Assembly (NCBI GenBank): GCA_041399155.1
Contig: JAWKTI010000004.1
Span: 1 to 64,000 of the forward strand
Direction of reading: 5' to 3'
From: Zavarzinella sp.
Lineage (GTDB): Bacteria > Planctomycetota > Planctomycetia > Gemmatales > Gemmataceae
Length of the DNA: 64,000 nt
The first letter of the stretch is position 1. Each line of letters starts with the position of its first letter. Position numbers and translations under genes: made by a program. The notes below the pieces were generated by a model. That model was not told the DNA's origin and made no database searches. It was given only the letters and a program-made list of their open reading frames with translations. Shown piece after piece: positions 34,635 through 42,927 of the stretch.

Positions 34635-35633
34635 TCAAGAAACGACTTCTTCTTCCTTAGAAACCGCAGGCTGGATGCGTTCGAAAACACCCATTTTTCT
34701 AAATTTATTGTAGCGTTCCTGCAGCAATTCCTCCAACGGCAGTGCCTGCAGTTCGCGGATGTAGCGTTGCAGATACGATTTTAAGGTAGTTCCCATCTCA
34801 CGCTGGTTCCGGTGGGCACCTCCCAGCGGTTCGGGGATGATGTCGTCAATAATCTGAAACTGCTTCAAGTATTTGGCTGTCAGTTTCAGTGCCTCGGCAG
34901 CCATTGGTTTTGTCTGATCGTTGGCAGTTTTCCAAAGAATACCCGCACAACCTTCCGGACTGATCACCGAATAATAGGCGTTTTGCAACATGCTGACGCG
35001 ATCACCGACACCGATGCCCAGTGCCCCACCGGAGCCCCCTTCGCCAATTACCACACAGATGACAGGTGTTTTCAGGCGGGTCATTTCCAGAATGCTGGTG
35101 GCGATCAGTTGGGCCTGACCTCTCTGTTCCGCACCCACTCCCGGGAACGCACCTGGGGTATCAATCAGGCAGACCAGCGGGACACGGTACTTGGCAGCCA
35201 GCTTCATTTTGGCCAGTGCCTTCCGATAGCCTTCCGGGTGGGCACAACCATAGTAGCATTCCTGCCGTTCTTTCAGTGTGTGACCTTTCTGGTGCCCCAC
35301 CAGCAGGATTTTGTGTTCCCCCAGGCGGGCAAAGCCGCACCGTAGGGCACGGTCGTCGCCAAATGCCTTATCGCCATGTAATTCGACAAATTCGTCCAGA
35401 ATTAACTGCACATAATCCATCGTTTGTGGGCGTTCCTGGTGCCTCGAGACCAGAATTGTCTCCCACGGTGTCAGATTTTCATATTTGCGACGCAGCAATT
35501 CATTCAAATCTTTGCGTAACTGTCGCAATTCGTCCGAACTCCGAACCGAATGGTCGGTGGATTGCTCCATGCGGGCAATAATCTGTTCCAATTCGTGAAT
35601 GTCGGATTCAAAAGCAAGTGGTGCCGGTGGCAT
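34635..35633 (-). CDS. accA: Acetyl-CoA carboxylase carboxyltransferase subunit alpha
   Basis: 332 residues. It transfers the carboxyl group from carboxybiotin to acetyl-CoA together with AccD, the first committed step of fatty acid synthesis. Typical blocks: WETILVSRHQERPQTMDY, FVELHGDKAFGDD, GCAHPEGYRKALAKMKLA, LIDTPGAFPGVGAEQRGQA, IGEGGSGGALGIGVGD and SVISPEGCAGILWK. The length is usual for the family. ispG begins 22 bases after its stop and the kinase gene ends 49 bases before its start. Confidence 0.97.
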   Translation of the reverse strand: MPPAPLAFESDIHELEQIIARMEQSTDHSVRSSDELRQLRKDLNELLRRKYENLTPWETILVSRHQERPQTMDYVQLILDEFVELHGDKAFGDDRALRCGFARLGEHKILLVGHQKGHTLKERQECYYGCAHPEGYRKALAKMKLAAKYRVPLVCLIDTPGAFPGVGAEQRGQAQLIATSILEMTRLKTPVICVVIGEGGSGGALGIGVGDRVSMLQNAYYSVISPEGCAGILWKTANDQTKPMAAEALKLTAKYLKQFQIIDDIIPEPLGGAHRNQREMGTTLKSYLQRYIRELQALPLEELLQERYNKFRKMGVFERIQPAVSKEEEVVS

Positions 35634-35682
35634 AATCTACGGTCGCCTGAGCCAGTAATGAAAAATTTATGAAAATGCAGGG

Positions 35683-36564
35683 TTAACCCATGCTCATGCC
35701 CATCTGTTGTTCGATATCATCCGGATCGTCTTTGTGGATCTTGATTTTTCGCAGGGTCATCAGCACTTCGTGGCAGTTGGGTGGGCGGTCTTCTTTCTTT
35801 TTGGCGAGCATTTTCAACACCAATGCCGAAAATTCATCGGTCAGGTCTTTATTGTGGCTCTGTGGAGTGATCGGTTTTTCGCCGAAATGCTTGCTGAGCA
35901 GATCGTTCATCGTGTTCCCACGGAAAGGTGGGCGGCCTGTCGTTAATTCATACATCGTTGCAGCAAGACTGTAAATATCCGCCCGCCCATCAAGTGGCTT
36001 GCGTAAAATCTGCTCGGGCGACATATAACTGGGTGTGCCCTGTGCTTTCGGCTGCTTGTAAAACCACTTGGCAAACCCAGTGGGGATTTTGCGGGAAATA
36101 GCAAAGTCGATCAATTTCAATTTCCCACTGGCATCCACCAGCATATTGTCAGGCTTCACGTCGCAGTGAACATACCCATTCCCATGCATGTAGGCCAGTG
36201 CGGTAGCCATCTGGCGAAACATCTTCGGTGCGTGCTGCCGCAGAAAATCGAAGTCCTTATTCAGCATGCGGTTACGTAAACTGCCCGACGGAAAATATTC
36301 CATGATAAAGTGGGGCGATTCTTTACTCTGGCTCACTTTCAGAATGTGAATCACGTTTTCATGGCGCAATTTCTGGCCGATGGCCGCTTCGCTGAACAAT
36401 GTCTGCCGCACCTCTGGTTTACTGGCCGCTTCCGGCAGCAAAATCTTCATCGCAAAGTGCCGGTTACTGTGCGGCTCGACCACTTCAAACACCTGAGAAA
36501 CCTGACCGGTTTGCATCAGGGTCCGCAGGCGGTAGCCGCCAATCGTCTCATTAATTTCTGCCAT
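35683..36564 (-). CDS. Serine/threonine protein kinase with DFA in place of DFG
   Basis: 293 residues from ATG 36564 (MAEINETIGG), a single kinase domain without membrane helix or sensor. Catalytic Lys K40 (HFAMK), alpha-C Glu E59, catalytic loop HCDVKPDN (residues 133-140, D135) and the APE region (GTPSYMSPEQIL) are present. The Gly-rich loop is degenerate (MQTGQVSQVFEV), and the metal-binding motif reads DFA (153-155). DFA/DFALA variants are common in planctomycete kinases, so activity is still likely. It lies between ferredoxin reductase and accA genes, 29 bases from the former, an unexpected place for a regulator of electron transfer or lipid synthesis. Confidence 0.9.
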   Translation of the reverse strand: MAEINETIGGYRLRTLMQTGQVSQVFEVVEPHSNRHFAMKILLPEAASKPEVRQTLFSEAAIGQKLRHENVIHILKVSQSKESPHFIMEYFPSGSLRNRMLNKDFDFLRQHAPKMFRQMATALAYMHGNGYVHCDVKPDNMLVDASGKLKLIDFAISRKIPTGFAKWFYKQPKAQGTPSYMSPEQILRKPLDGRADIYSLAATMYELTTGRPPFRGNTMNDLLSKHFGEKPITPQSHNKDLTDEFSALVLKMLAKKKEDRPPNCHEVLMTLRKIKIHKDDPDDIEQQMGMSMG

Positions 36565-36593
36565 CGCTTCTCCAGCTTTGCAGGTGGGGGATC

Positions 36594-37523
36594 TCACCAG
36601 TACTTTTCGAAGTGAATGTTGCCTTTCACTTTCGTTTCGTCTGCGGTGAAGCCACGTTGTTCCAACACTTCGATCACCCCCACGGGTGTGGGGTAGCTTT
36701 TGACGCCAGTAGCTTTATCCCGTGTGGGAATGCCAATCATTGCAGGGTTGCCGCACAAAAAGACGTGCGTTCCAGCGGGATCCAGCGAACCACCCAGGAT
36801 CTCTTCCATTTTACCGGTGCTGATCAGGTCCTGAATATACATTTTACTACCCACGTTGTCTGATTCCCGCGTGGTCAGTGGGACATACTCATAATTGGAA
36901 AACCGCCCACTCATTGCTTCGTGGGTGGCCAGATAGCCAAGATCTTTGCGATAACGCACGCAACAGACATTGACAATTTTTCCCTGGTGGCCGTTCCGCA
37001 GCAGTTCCCACGCCATGTAATTGTGGGGGGCTTCGCCTGTTCCGGTGCCAAGTAACAGCACATTGTCGGTCGGCTGCACCCCTTCCAGCGTGTAGTGACC
37101 GGTAATCTTTTCGCCAATATTCAGCCGATCGCCTTCTTTCAGCATGAACAGCCGTGGGGTCAAAGCGGGTGGTTTGCTGGGATCGGAGCCTTCACGCACC
37201 AAGGTAATGTAAAATTCGATGGAATCGTGGTTGGCATTTGCCAGCAGTTCCTGATTGTCGCTCATCATGGAACAACTGATCGAATATGCCCGCCGAACCA
37301 GCTTGCTTTCCGATTCAGGAGATAAATTTTCCTCCTGACAACCAGGGGTGCGTGGTTCCCAATTCCCCAGCCCGAGTGTGCAATACTGGCCTGCGCGGTG
37401 GGCATTCACAGGAAAATCGGGCCGCACCCGCAGCACCATCAGATCTGAGTAAGGCTTGCGAATGTGCACCACCGTGCCGTTATAACGTTGCTGGCGTGCC
37501 TGTTCTATTTCTTCTGGAAGCAT
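36594..37523 (-). CDS. Ferredoxin-NADP reductase
   Basis: 309 residues from ATG 37523. FAD-binding RRAYSISCS, nucleotide-binding LLLGTGTGEAPHNYM and the C-terminal HVFLCGNPAMIG block define the FNR family. It exchanges electrons between NADPH and ferredoxin or flavodoxin. An extra loop follows the GQYCTLGLG segment (EPRTPGCQEENLSPESESK). It is 13 bases downstream of the TIM-barrel gene and 29 bases upstream of the kinase gene. Supply of electrons to IspG, four genes on, is a reasonable inference. The ending FEKYW is typical of FNR. Confidence 0.9.
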   Translation of the reverse strand: MLPEEIEQARQQRYNGTVVHIRKPYSDLMVLRVRPDFPVNAHRAGQYCTLGLGNWEPRTPGCQEENLSPESESKLVRRAYSISCSMMSDNQELLANANHDSIEFYITLVREGSDPSKPPALTPRLFMLKEGDRLNIGEKITGHYTLEGVQPTDNVLLLGTGTGEAPHNYMAWELLRNGHQGKIVNVCCVRYRKDLGYLATHEAMSGRFSNYEYVPLTTRESDNVGSKMYIQDLISTGKMEEILGGSLDPAGTHVFLCGNPAMIGIPTRDKATGVKSYPTPVGVIEVLEQRGFTADETKVKGNIHFEKYW

Positions 37524-37536
37524 CAGTTTTTCCGAT

Positions 37537-38412
37537 TTAGTTTAATTTGGCACAAGTCGCTTTCACAATTTTTACCAGTTCTTTCACGTCGGTGGTGGGT
37601 TCATCTGCTTTAGCTTCGTACTCGATGCTGATGTAACCTTTGAACTGCACTTTTTTCAGCATGTTCAGCACACTTTGTACGTCAAGCACCCCACCTGCCT
37701 GACCGTAGATCACGTCGGTTTTCTTTTTGTTGTCGTGGTCTTTCAGGTGCAGGCCGAAGTTGCGGGCCCCCATGATCTCAATTTCTTTAGCAGGATCGAG
37801 TGTTTCGCCCAATTGTGCCATGCGAATCAGGTGGCCGGTATCCAGGCAGGTGCCAATCAGTGGGTGATGGTCTTTGACGGCTGCCAAAATGGTGGTGGCT
37901 GACCACCAGCGATGGCGACCTTTCCCTGAAGGGCCGTGCGGGTGGATGGCAATCGAAATCTTGTATTCTTCTACCAGCTTATCCAGGCTGTCGAAAGAAT
38001 CGGGCGTGGGGTCGGCACTCAAGTGCTTCACACCCAATGCAGCGGCAAACTCAAAAATTTTCTTGTTGGCATCGGTATTCTTGGTAAACGATTCCACCCC
38101 AAAAGCAATCGGGCTGACTTCGTAGTCTTTGCACAATTTCACCACCGATTTGATCTGTTCTGGTGTGCTGGTGGTGGGTACATGCCCACGATAAAATTCT
38201 ACATAGTGCAAACCAACATCCTGAATTCGCTTTAAACACTGTTCCAGATTGAACTTACGGAAAGTGTAAGACTGCACGCCAAACGGAAATCCTGCGAAAT
38301 CCTTATTATCTGCTGCGCCCACGTGGGAGGTGGTGAAGCCCAGTCCTAACGTGCCTAATGCCAGGCCAGTAGCGGTGCGAAGCATCGTCCGGCGATCAGT
38401 TGTGTGGTTCAT
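37537..38412 (-). CDS. Exported sugar phosphate isomerase/epimerase-like TIM-barrel protein
   Basis: 291 residues. The N-terminus (DRRTMLRTATGLALGTLG) is a twin-arginine signal; then the AP endonuclease 2/xylose isomerase-like barrel follows with FGVQSYTFRKF, YVEFYRGHVP, SIAIHPHGPSGKG, IGTCLDTGHL, NFGLHLKDHD and GYISIEYEAK, which supply the His, Asp and Glu metal ligands. The substrate is not known; planctomycetes have many such proteins, often near oxidoreductases. It is the first gene of a close run through ispG (gaps of 13 to 49 bases). Confidence 0.88.
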   Translation of the reverse strand: MNHTTDRRTMLRTATGLALGTLGLGFTTSHVGAADNKDFAGFPFGVQSYTFRKFNLEQCLKRIQDVGLHYVEFYRGHVPTTSTPEQIKSVVKLCKDYEVSPIAFGVESFTKNTDANKKIFEFAAALGVKHLSADPTPDSFDSLDKLVEEYKISIAIHPHGPSGKGRHRWWSATTILAAVKDHHPLIGTCLDTGHLIRMAQLGETLDPAKEIEIMGARNFGLHLKDHDNKKKTDVIYGQAGGVLDVQSVLNMLKKVQFKGYISIEYEAKADEPTTDVKELVKIVKATCAKLN

Positions 38413-38591
38413 TCCGGCGGTCCTTATTCAGGGGAGAGTAACTGCTATTTTCTTTGATTTGGGAAATATTGACCAGATGAATTGTGGGAATGGGGGAAAA
38501 TGCTTTGTAATTTCCAACAGATGCAGAAAGTACGCACTTTTTAGAAGAAGATTAATGTTTTTTCATTAATTTTCACTCCATTCGGAGTGAA

Positions 38592-39683
38592 TTACGAACC
38601 ACACGCATCGACATGGAGTGCAGCAGCCTTTTCTGTGGGGAAGAAAGTGAACGAACTTGCGGAGGCACCAACAGCCAATCGTGCTGCCAAGGGTGCGGGG
38701 ATTGCAACCCGACTCCCGCGTGGGATGACGATTTCGGGTTCAGTAACATACTGGGGATCCAGCACAAGTTCGCGGAATGGGCCTTTGTAGAGCACTTCCA
38801 CCATGGGCACCACCTCGATTTCGGGTGGGGCAAACGCTTCCAGCTGGGTTTCCCGCATGCCGATGCCGTTGCGAACGAAGCATGGATTCTCATCAAATTT
38901 TAACATTTGAATCGAAACAAAACCCGCATTGGCCAGCCAAGTGCTGGGTTCAGATTCCCATGGTACGTAGCGCACCTTACTTGCAGGTCCGGGTAGGTCA
39001 GGATCTTCACTTGGCTGATCGCCGGTCAGCACGTGCACAAAAATGCGACCATGGGGCTGCAACACTCGCCGGCATTCCTGCAGCAGATTGGTGCGATCAT
39101 GATCACTCATCGGTAGATTGAATGTCCCCCGTAGCAGGATTTCTCCCACCGTCTGGTCGTCATGAGGCAATGTTTCGGGAACAGGTTCGTTCATCCGATG
39201 TTCCCAGATCACCTTCTGCGGTGCGGGCATCGAGCAAGTTGCTGCTGGCTTTTGCACAGCTTCTTCTGTCTGGCCTGCCCCACGGTGCTGAATGTCGCCA
39301 TCGAACGTATAGACTTCCCAAAGATTCCCATCCGGATCGTGGGCCCAGAACTTGGTTTGCTTCGCGTAACAGCACTCCACGCCACTTTCCCGTTTGGTGG
39401 GCATTCCTGCCCGCTCCAGGCGTTCCTGCATTGCCACCAGAGTGGTGCTGTCGGGCATCCGAAATCCGACATGATTTAAGGCCCCACCTGAATTTACCTG
39501 GGTGGCAGGCTCCAGCGACAGCACCAGTGGGGGATTGTCGACCTCGAATTTGGCGTAATCCGCACGCACCTTGGCAGGTTCCTGCCCAAATAAGGTGCGA
39601 AAAAATGCCACCGATTGTGAAATATTTCTCACATTCATCGATAGATGAAAGCGTATTCCTGGTAGTTGATTCAATTCGATCAT
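38592..39683 (-). CDS. ArsI-like VOC protein fused to a partial methyltransferase-like domain
   Basis: 363 residues from ATG 39683 (GTG 39692 also possible; it overlaps the preceding stop). Residues 10-130 form a VOC domain with H13, H71, C104-C105 (ECCYAKQTKFW) and E123 (LWEVY). These have the spacing of the metal ligands and thiol pair of ArsI, the C-As bond lyase acting on trivalent methylarsenicals, as I recall it. Residues ~160-290 resemble the second half of a SAM methyltransferase (LRGTFNLP, RRVLQPHGRIFVHVLTGD) without the Gly-rich SAM motif, followed by EVLYKGPFRELVLD, a pattern I associate with arsenite methyltransferase-like proteins. It is the last gene of an MFS-PhyH-VOC operon. 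Arsenic specificity is inferred. Confidence 0.72.
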   Translation of the reverse strand: MIELNQLPGIRFHLSMNVRNISQSVAFFRTLFGQEPAKVRADYAKFEVDNPPLVLSLEPATQVNSGGALNHVGFRMPDSTTLVAMQERLERAGMPTKRESGVECCYAKQTKFWAHDPDGNLWEVYTFDGDIQHRGAGQTEEAVQKPAATCSMPAPQKVIWEHRMNEPVPETLPHDDQTVGEILLRGTFNLPMSDHDRTNLLQECRRVLQPHGRIFVHVLTGDQPSEDPDLPGPASKVRYVPWESEPSTWLANAGFVSIQMLKFDENPCFVRNGIGMRETQLEAFAPPEIEVVPMVEVLYKGPFRELVLDPQYVTEPEIVIPRGSRVAIPAPLAARLAVGASASSFTFFPTEKAAALHVDACGS

Positions 39684-39688
39684 AGTGT

Positions 39689-40468
39689 TCACTCGAAATA
39701 GGTTTCCGTTTTGCCGTACTGTGCATATTTTTCTTTCAAATACCGGTGAAATTCTTCGTAATGCTTTGTGCGTTGTTCCCCACCGTCGGAAAGTGCATTG
39801 TAACTCAAATAAAGTTGTCTGCGCCAGCCGCCAGATGTATTCGGATCAGACCGATGTGGGGTAAAACCACCAAAAATTGCCATATCACCCGGTTCCAGTT
39901 CCAGCGGTACCGCACGCGATTCATCCACCATATTTGCAGGCAATTCGTGGTATTGTCCATCCTTTTCGGTCAGGCGGCCGTTGTGGTGGTACCCCGGGTA
40001 AACAATGGTGCAACCATTATCACGGTCGGCAGCTTCAAACGGGATCAATACTGTGAGGAATGAGGTCGGAAAATTGTCCCACGCAATCCAGTCCTGATGC
40101 AAACCGTAACCTTTCACCCCGGGAGGCTTGAAAATGAGCTTGTCTTTGAACAGGCAGGCAGGTTCCTGATACAGTTCACCCAGCACTGCCAGCAAACTGG
40201 GGTGGTAAGCCAGTTTTTTGCAGACTGGGCTGATATCGATTACCGGATCGAAAGTTTCGAAAGTGCATTCACCGGTAAAGACATTATTCTGCCAACGACA
40301 GCGAAGGTTATTGACCGATTGAAGTTGGGCATATTCACTGATCAGGCGATCTGCCTCCTGCTGAGCTCCAGCCATATCATCGGGAGATATCAGGTTGCGA
40401 ATCAGGAGGTAACCATCCTGTAAATACTGATCTCGCATCGAGTCTGAAATCGTACTCGTTCTGTTCAT
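39689..40468 (-). CDS. Phytanoyl-CoA dioxygenase (PhyH) family protein
   Basis: 259 residues from ATG 40468. Fe(II)/2-oxoglutarate oxygenase fold: LHQDWIAWDNFP provides the HxD iron ligands, and IFGGFTPHRSDPNTSGGWRR the distal His and the 2-oxoglutarate-binding Arg. The N-terminal LQDGYLLIRNLISPDD is typical of PhyH. Substrates of family members include fatty acyl-CoA, phosphonates and natural products. The start overlaps the stop of the MFS gene by four bases and its stop overlaps the next possible start (GTG 39692), so the three genes are translationally coupled. Confidence 0.88.
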   Translation of the reverse strand: MNRTSTISDSMRDQYLQDGYLLIRNLISPDDMAGAQQEADRLISEYAQLQSVNNLRCRWQNNVFTGECTFETFDPVIDISPVCKKLAYHPSLLAVLGELYQEPACLFKDKLIFKPPGVKGYGLHQDWIAWDNFPTSFLTVLIPFEAADRDNGCTIVYPGYHHNGRLTEKDGQYHELPANMVDESRAVPLELEPGDMAIFGGFTPHRSDPNTSGGWRRQLYLSYNALSDGGEQRTKHYEEFHRYLKEKYAQYGKTETYFE

Positions 40469-41778
40469 TGGTGTTTGGCCTGAAAAAATGAGAATATGGG
40501 TGTTTTGGAACCAGGCAACGGAACCAGCAGGGCAATTGCAGCAAAACCCACTGCGATGATGGCTAATTGCTGCACGATCGGTGCGTATTGTCCGTACCAG
40601 GCATGGCCGGTGGCAAAAACCAACGGACCTGCCGCTGAAGCGAAAACGGTGATTAACTGGGCCAACCCCTGAATCTTACCCAGGTGGGCCAGCCCGAACG
40701 CTTGCCGCCAGACGGTGAAAAAAATGACGGTCTGGATACCACCTGCGATTCCCATCGCCACAGCATAGGCATAAACGTGGGTAAGCGTCGTTACATGGGG
40801 ATAGCTGAACAAGGCACCTGCCTGTATGAGCAGGCCCACCGCCAACAGGATTCCAAGATGGACGCGACTGGCAAAATATCCACACAGCAGATTGGCCAAC
40901 AGTCCCACACCAGGTGCTAAGGCAGTGATGGTCAAAAAGACCGATCGATCAAAACCACGCTCTGCAAGCAGGGATTGATTAAACAACGACATTCCTGCTG
41001 CTACCATGCCATAAAACGACGTTGCCAGTGCATAGACCCAGAAAGCGGGCGTTTTCATGGCCGCAAAAAGAGTATGACCAGTTGATGGTTCCGTGGCAGA
41101 TTGCCTGGAACTTTGCGAAGAGGTGCGGATTACCAGGGTCGAAAAGAAAGCAAATCCGATCAGGCACCAGCCGATTCCCGCCCAGACTGTGTTCCAGGTG
41201 GCATGAAAACGATCAAAGATCAGTTTGATCACCCCAAATGCCAGCATAAAGCCAATGGCAACCAGAAAGGAATACCATCCAATCATTTTTCCCGGTCGGC
41301 TGCCACTGGACTTTCCCACCAGTGCCAGACTGACCACCGAAAGAGCACTTTGGCCAAACCCTCGGGTCAGTAGCACCAGCAGAAACAAGCCGGTGGGCAC
41401 CAGCACAGTCTGCACCGACTGCAAAGATAAACTGGTCAATGAATAGAGTGGCAGAAAGCGACTGGGCGTGGGTAGCCCAGCCATCATCAGAACGATGACA
41501 CCTAGTGCCAGTAATACAGTCGCCTGTACCCAGCGAATACCGCACCGATCGATCAGCCAGCCGACGGGAATACAAAATGCCGCACCGATGATGGTAGCCC
41601 AGAAGTTCAGGGCAGCAAATTCAATTTTTCCCAGCTTCAGGTGGGCCATCAGTGGTTCTGTAATCAACCCCAGGCCGTGCGTGCGGCCGGGCAACGTGGC
41701 CACCATGGCCAGTGCAGCAACAACGACCGCAAGCCAGGGTTTGATAACAGGTGCAGGTGAAGAGTGATCTGAAGTCAT
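40465..41778 (-). CDS. MFS transporter
   Basis: 437 residues with about twelve transmembrane helices. The loop after helix 2 has the form GWLIDRCGIRWVQ, a relaxed MFS motif A. Helix pairs and the central hydrophilic loop (RTSSQSSRQSATEPSTG) are as expected for the superfamily. The substrate cannot be inferred from sequence. The gene starts three bases after the DUF1559 stop and overlaps the PhyH start by four bases, so it probably imports or exports the substrate or product of the downstream dioxygenase and VOC enzymes. Confidence 0.88.
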   Translation of the reverse strand: MTSDHSSPAPVIKPWLAVVVAALAMVATLPGRTHGLGLITEPLMAHLKLGKIEFAALNFWATIIGAAFCIPVGWLIDRCGIRWVQATVLLALGVIVLMMAGLPTPSRFLPLYSLTSLSLQSVQTVLVPTGLFLLVLLTRGFGQSALSVVSLALVGKSSGSRPGKMIGWYSFLVAIGFMLAFGVIKLIFDRFHATWNTVWAGIGWCLIGFAFFSTLVIRTSSQSSRQSATEPSTGHTLFAAMKTPAFWVYALATSFYGMVAAGMSLFNQSLLAERGFDRSVFLTITALAPGVGLLANLLCGYFASRVHLGILLAVGLLIQAGALFSYPHVTTLTHVYAYAVAMGIAGGIQTVIFFTVWRQAFGLAHLGKIQGLAQLITVFASAAGPLVFATGHAWYGQYAPIVQQLAIIAVGFAAIALLVPLPGSKTPIFSFFQAKHQ

Positions 41779-41781
41779 TTG

Positions 41782-42819
41782 TTAGAAATCACCCGAAACT
41801 TCCCCACCATTACGGGTGGACAATGCCCGCCAGGTAACAAGGTCAACACCGTCGCGGGCGAACCGAACGCTGCCATCACCTAACAGCAGATTCACCCCAC
41901 CAGTGTGGCGACTGCGGGCTGCTTTATAGCCCACAGCGGTGTAGCCTGGTAATGTTGGATTGTTGGCAATGCAATCATAATTTCGGCTGTTGGGTGTGTA
42001 ATAGTGGTTGTAACTGACCGCGCGGGGTTCGCCGGAAGCCCACATGAAGCCACGATGGTTGTAGCCATTCCAACTGAATGGTGCGATCGATGCACAATCC
42101 GCATCGCTGGGCAGAGTGCCGGTATAACCAAGATACTTATACACGGTTTTTTCATCTCCGGGATTAGTTCCCAGCCCTTCCCCACCAGCCCCCAGAATGC
42201 TTTCAGAAAATGCAACTGTGTTTGTGGTACCATCGGTGATATCCCCCACCGTAACACCATTCTGCACTGGAAACATGCCATCCGCACCCACCGGCGAGCC
42301 ATTGTTCAGCACGCCCGATCCGTGGCACGCCACGTAATTGGTGGGGCCCATGTTGGTAACACCATACGCAGTGCTGACAGGCTGCATTCTGTCAGAGGGA
42401 CAGAGAAAAATCTTCACTTTTTGCACCACCGCGAACTGGTTCTGGGCCGAAATCAGGTTGGAAGCATCGTACATCGGCTGGGACAGGTCCATCGTGTTGT
42501 AAATGTTGGTCTGTTCCAGGTACGGGCTGAGCTGGGCCAGCACGCTCCAGGTGTAGCGATAGTTCTGCACTGTTGAACCAGGTGCCGTATAGGGATACAG
42601 TGGGGGAAACTTACCATTCCCGCCTTCATAATTGTGTAACGCCAGTCCTAACTGCTTCAGATTGTTCTGACAACTCAGGCGATTGGCCGCTTCCCGTACT
42701 TTTTGCACCGCAGGCAACAGCAGCCCGATCAAAATGGCGATAATGGCGATCACCACCAGTAATTCAATGAGAGTAAACCCACAGCGGTCCGTTCGGCGAC
42801 CGAAAAATGAACAATTCAT
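41782..42819 (-). CDS. DUF1559 pseudopilin-like protein
   Basis: 345 residues from ATG 42819; AGGAGA lies about 11 bases upstream, and an upstream in-frame start at 42867 would cross the promoter repeats. The N-terminus has a prepilin signal and helix (RCGFTLIELLVVIAIIAIL), followed by VQKVREAANRLSCQNNLKQLGLALHNY, and the C-terminal GGVNLLLGDGSVRFARDGV is the family's H/DG signature. The protein should be processed and exposed at the surface. It is the first gene of the unit that continues into MFS, PhyH and VOC genes, with a gap of three bases. Confidence 0.93.
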   Translation of the reverse strand: MNCSFFGRRTDRCGFTLIELLVVIAIIAILIGLLLPAVQKVREAANRLSCQNNLKQLGLALHNYEGGNGKFPPLYPYTAPGSTVQNYRYTWSVLAQLSPYLEQTNIYNTMDLSQPMYDASNLISAQNQFAVVQKVKIFLCPSDRMQPVSTAYGVTNMGPTNYVACHGSGVLNNGSPVGADGMFPVQNGVTVGDITDGTTNTVAFSESILGAGGEGLGTNPGDEKTVYKYLGYTGTLPSDADCASIAPFSWNGYNHRGFMWASGEPRAVSYNHYYTPNSRNYDCIANNPTLPGYTAVGYKAARSRHTGGVNLLLGDGSVRFARDGVDLVTWRALSTRNGGEVSGDF

Positions 42820-42856
42820 GAGAGCATATCTCCTGCTGGTACTCCCATCGTAATGA

Positions 42857-42886
42857 CATCTTGTCAATTGTCAAGATGTCAAGATG
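42857..42886 (-). promoter_or_regulatory. Promoter region with repeated TTGACA boxes and an imperfect palindrome
   Basis: Positions 42857-42878 form a 22-base palindrome with two mismatched positions, and a further copy of its half (TCAAGATG) follows at 42879-42886. Read on the minus strand this creates three TTGACA boxes; one is separated by 16 bases from TACGAT, a good sigma-70-type pair for the DUF1559-MFS-PhyH-VOC unit. The palindrome may also be an operator; no regulator gene is nearby. Confidence 0.45.
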
Positions 42887-42927
42887 TTGTTACAAACAGC
42901 AGGAATGAATTGGGCAGTTGCAAGCAA

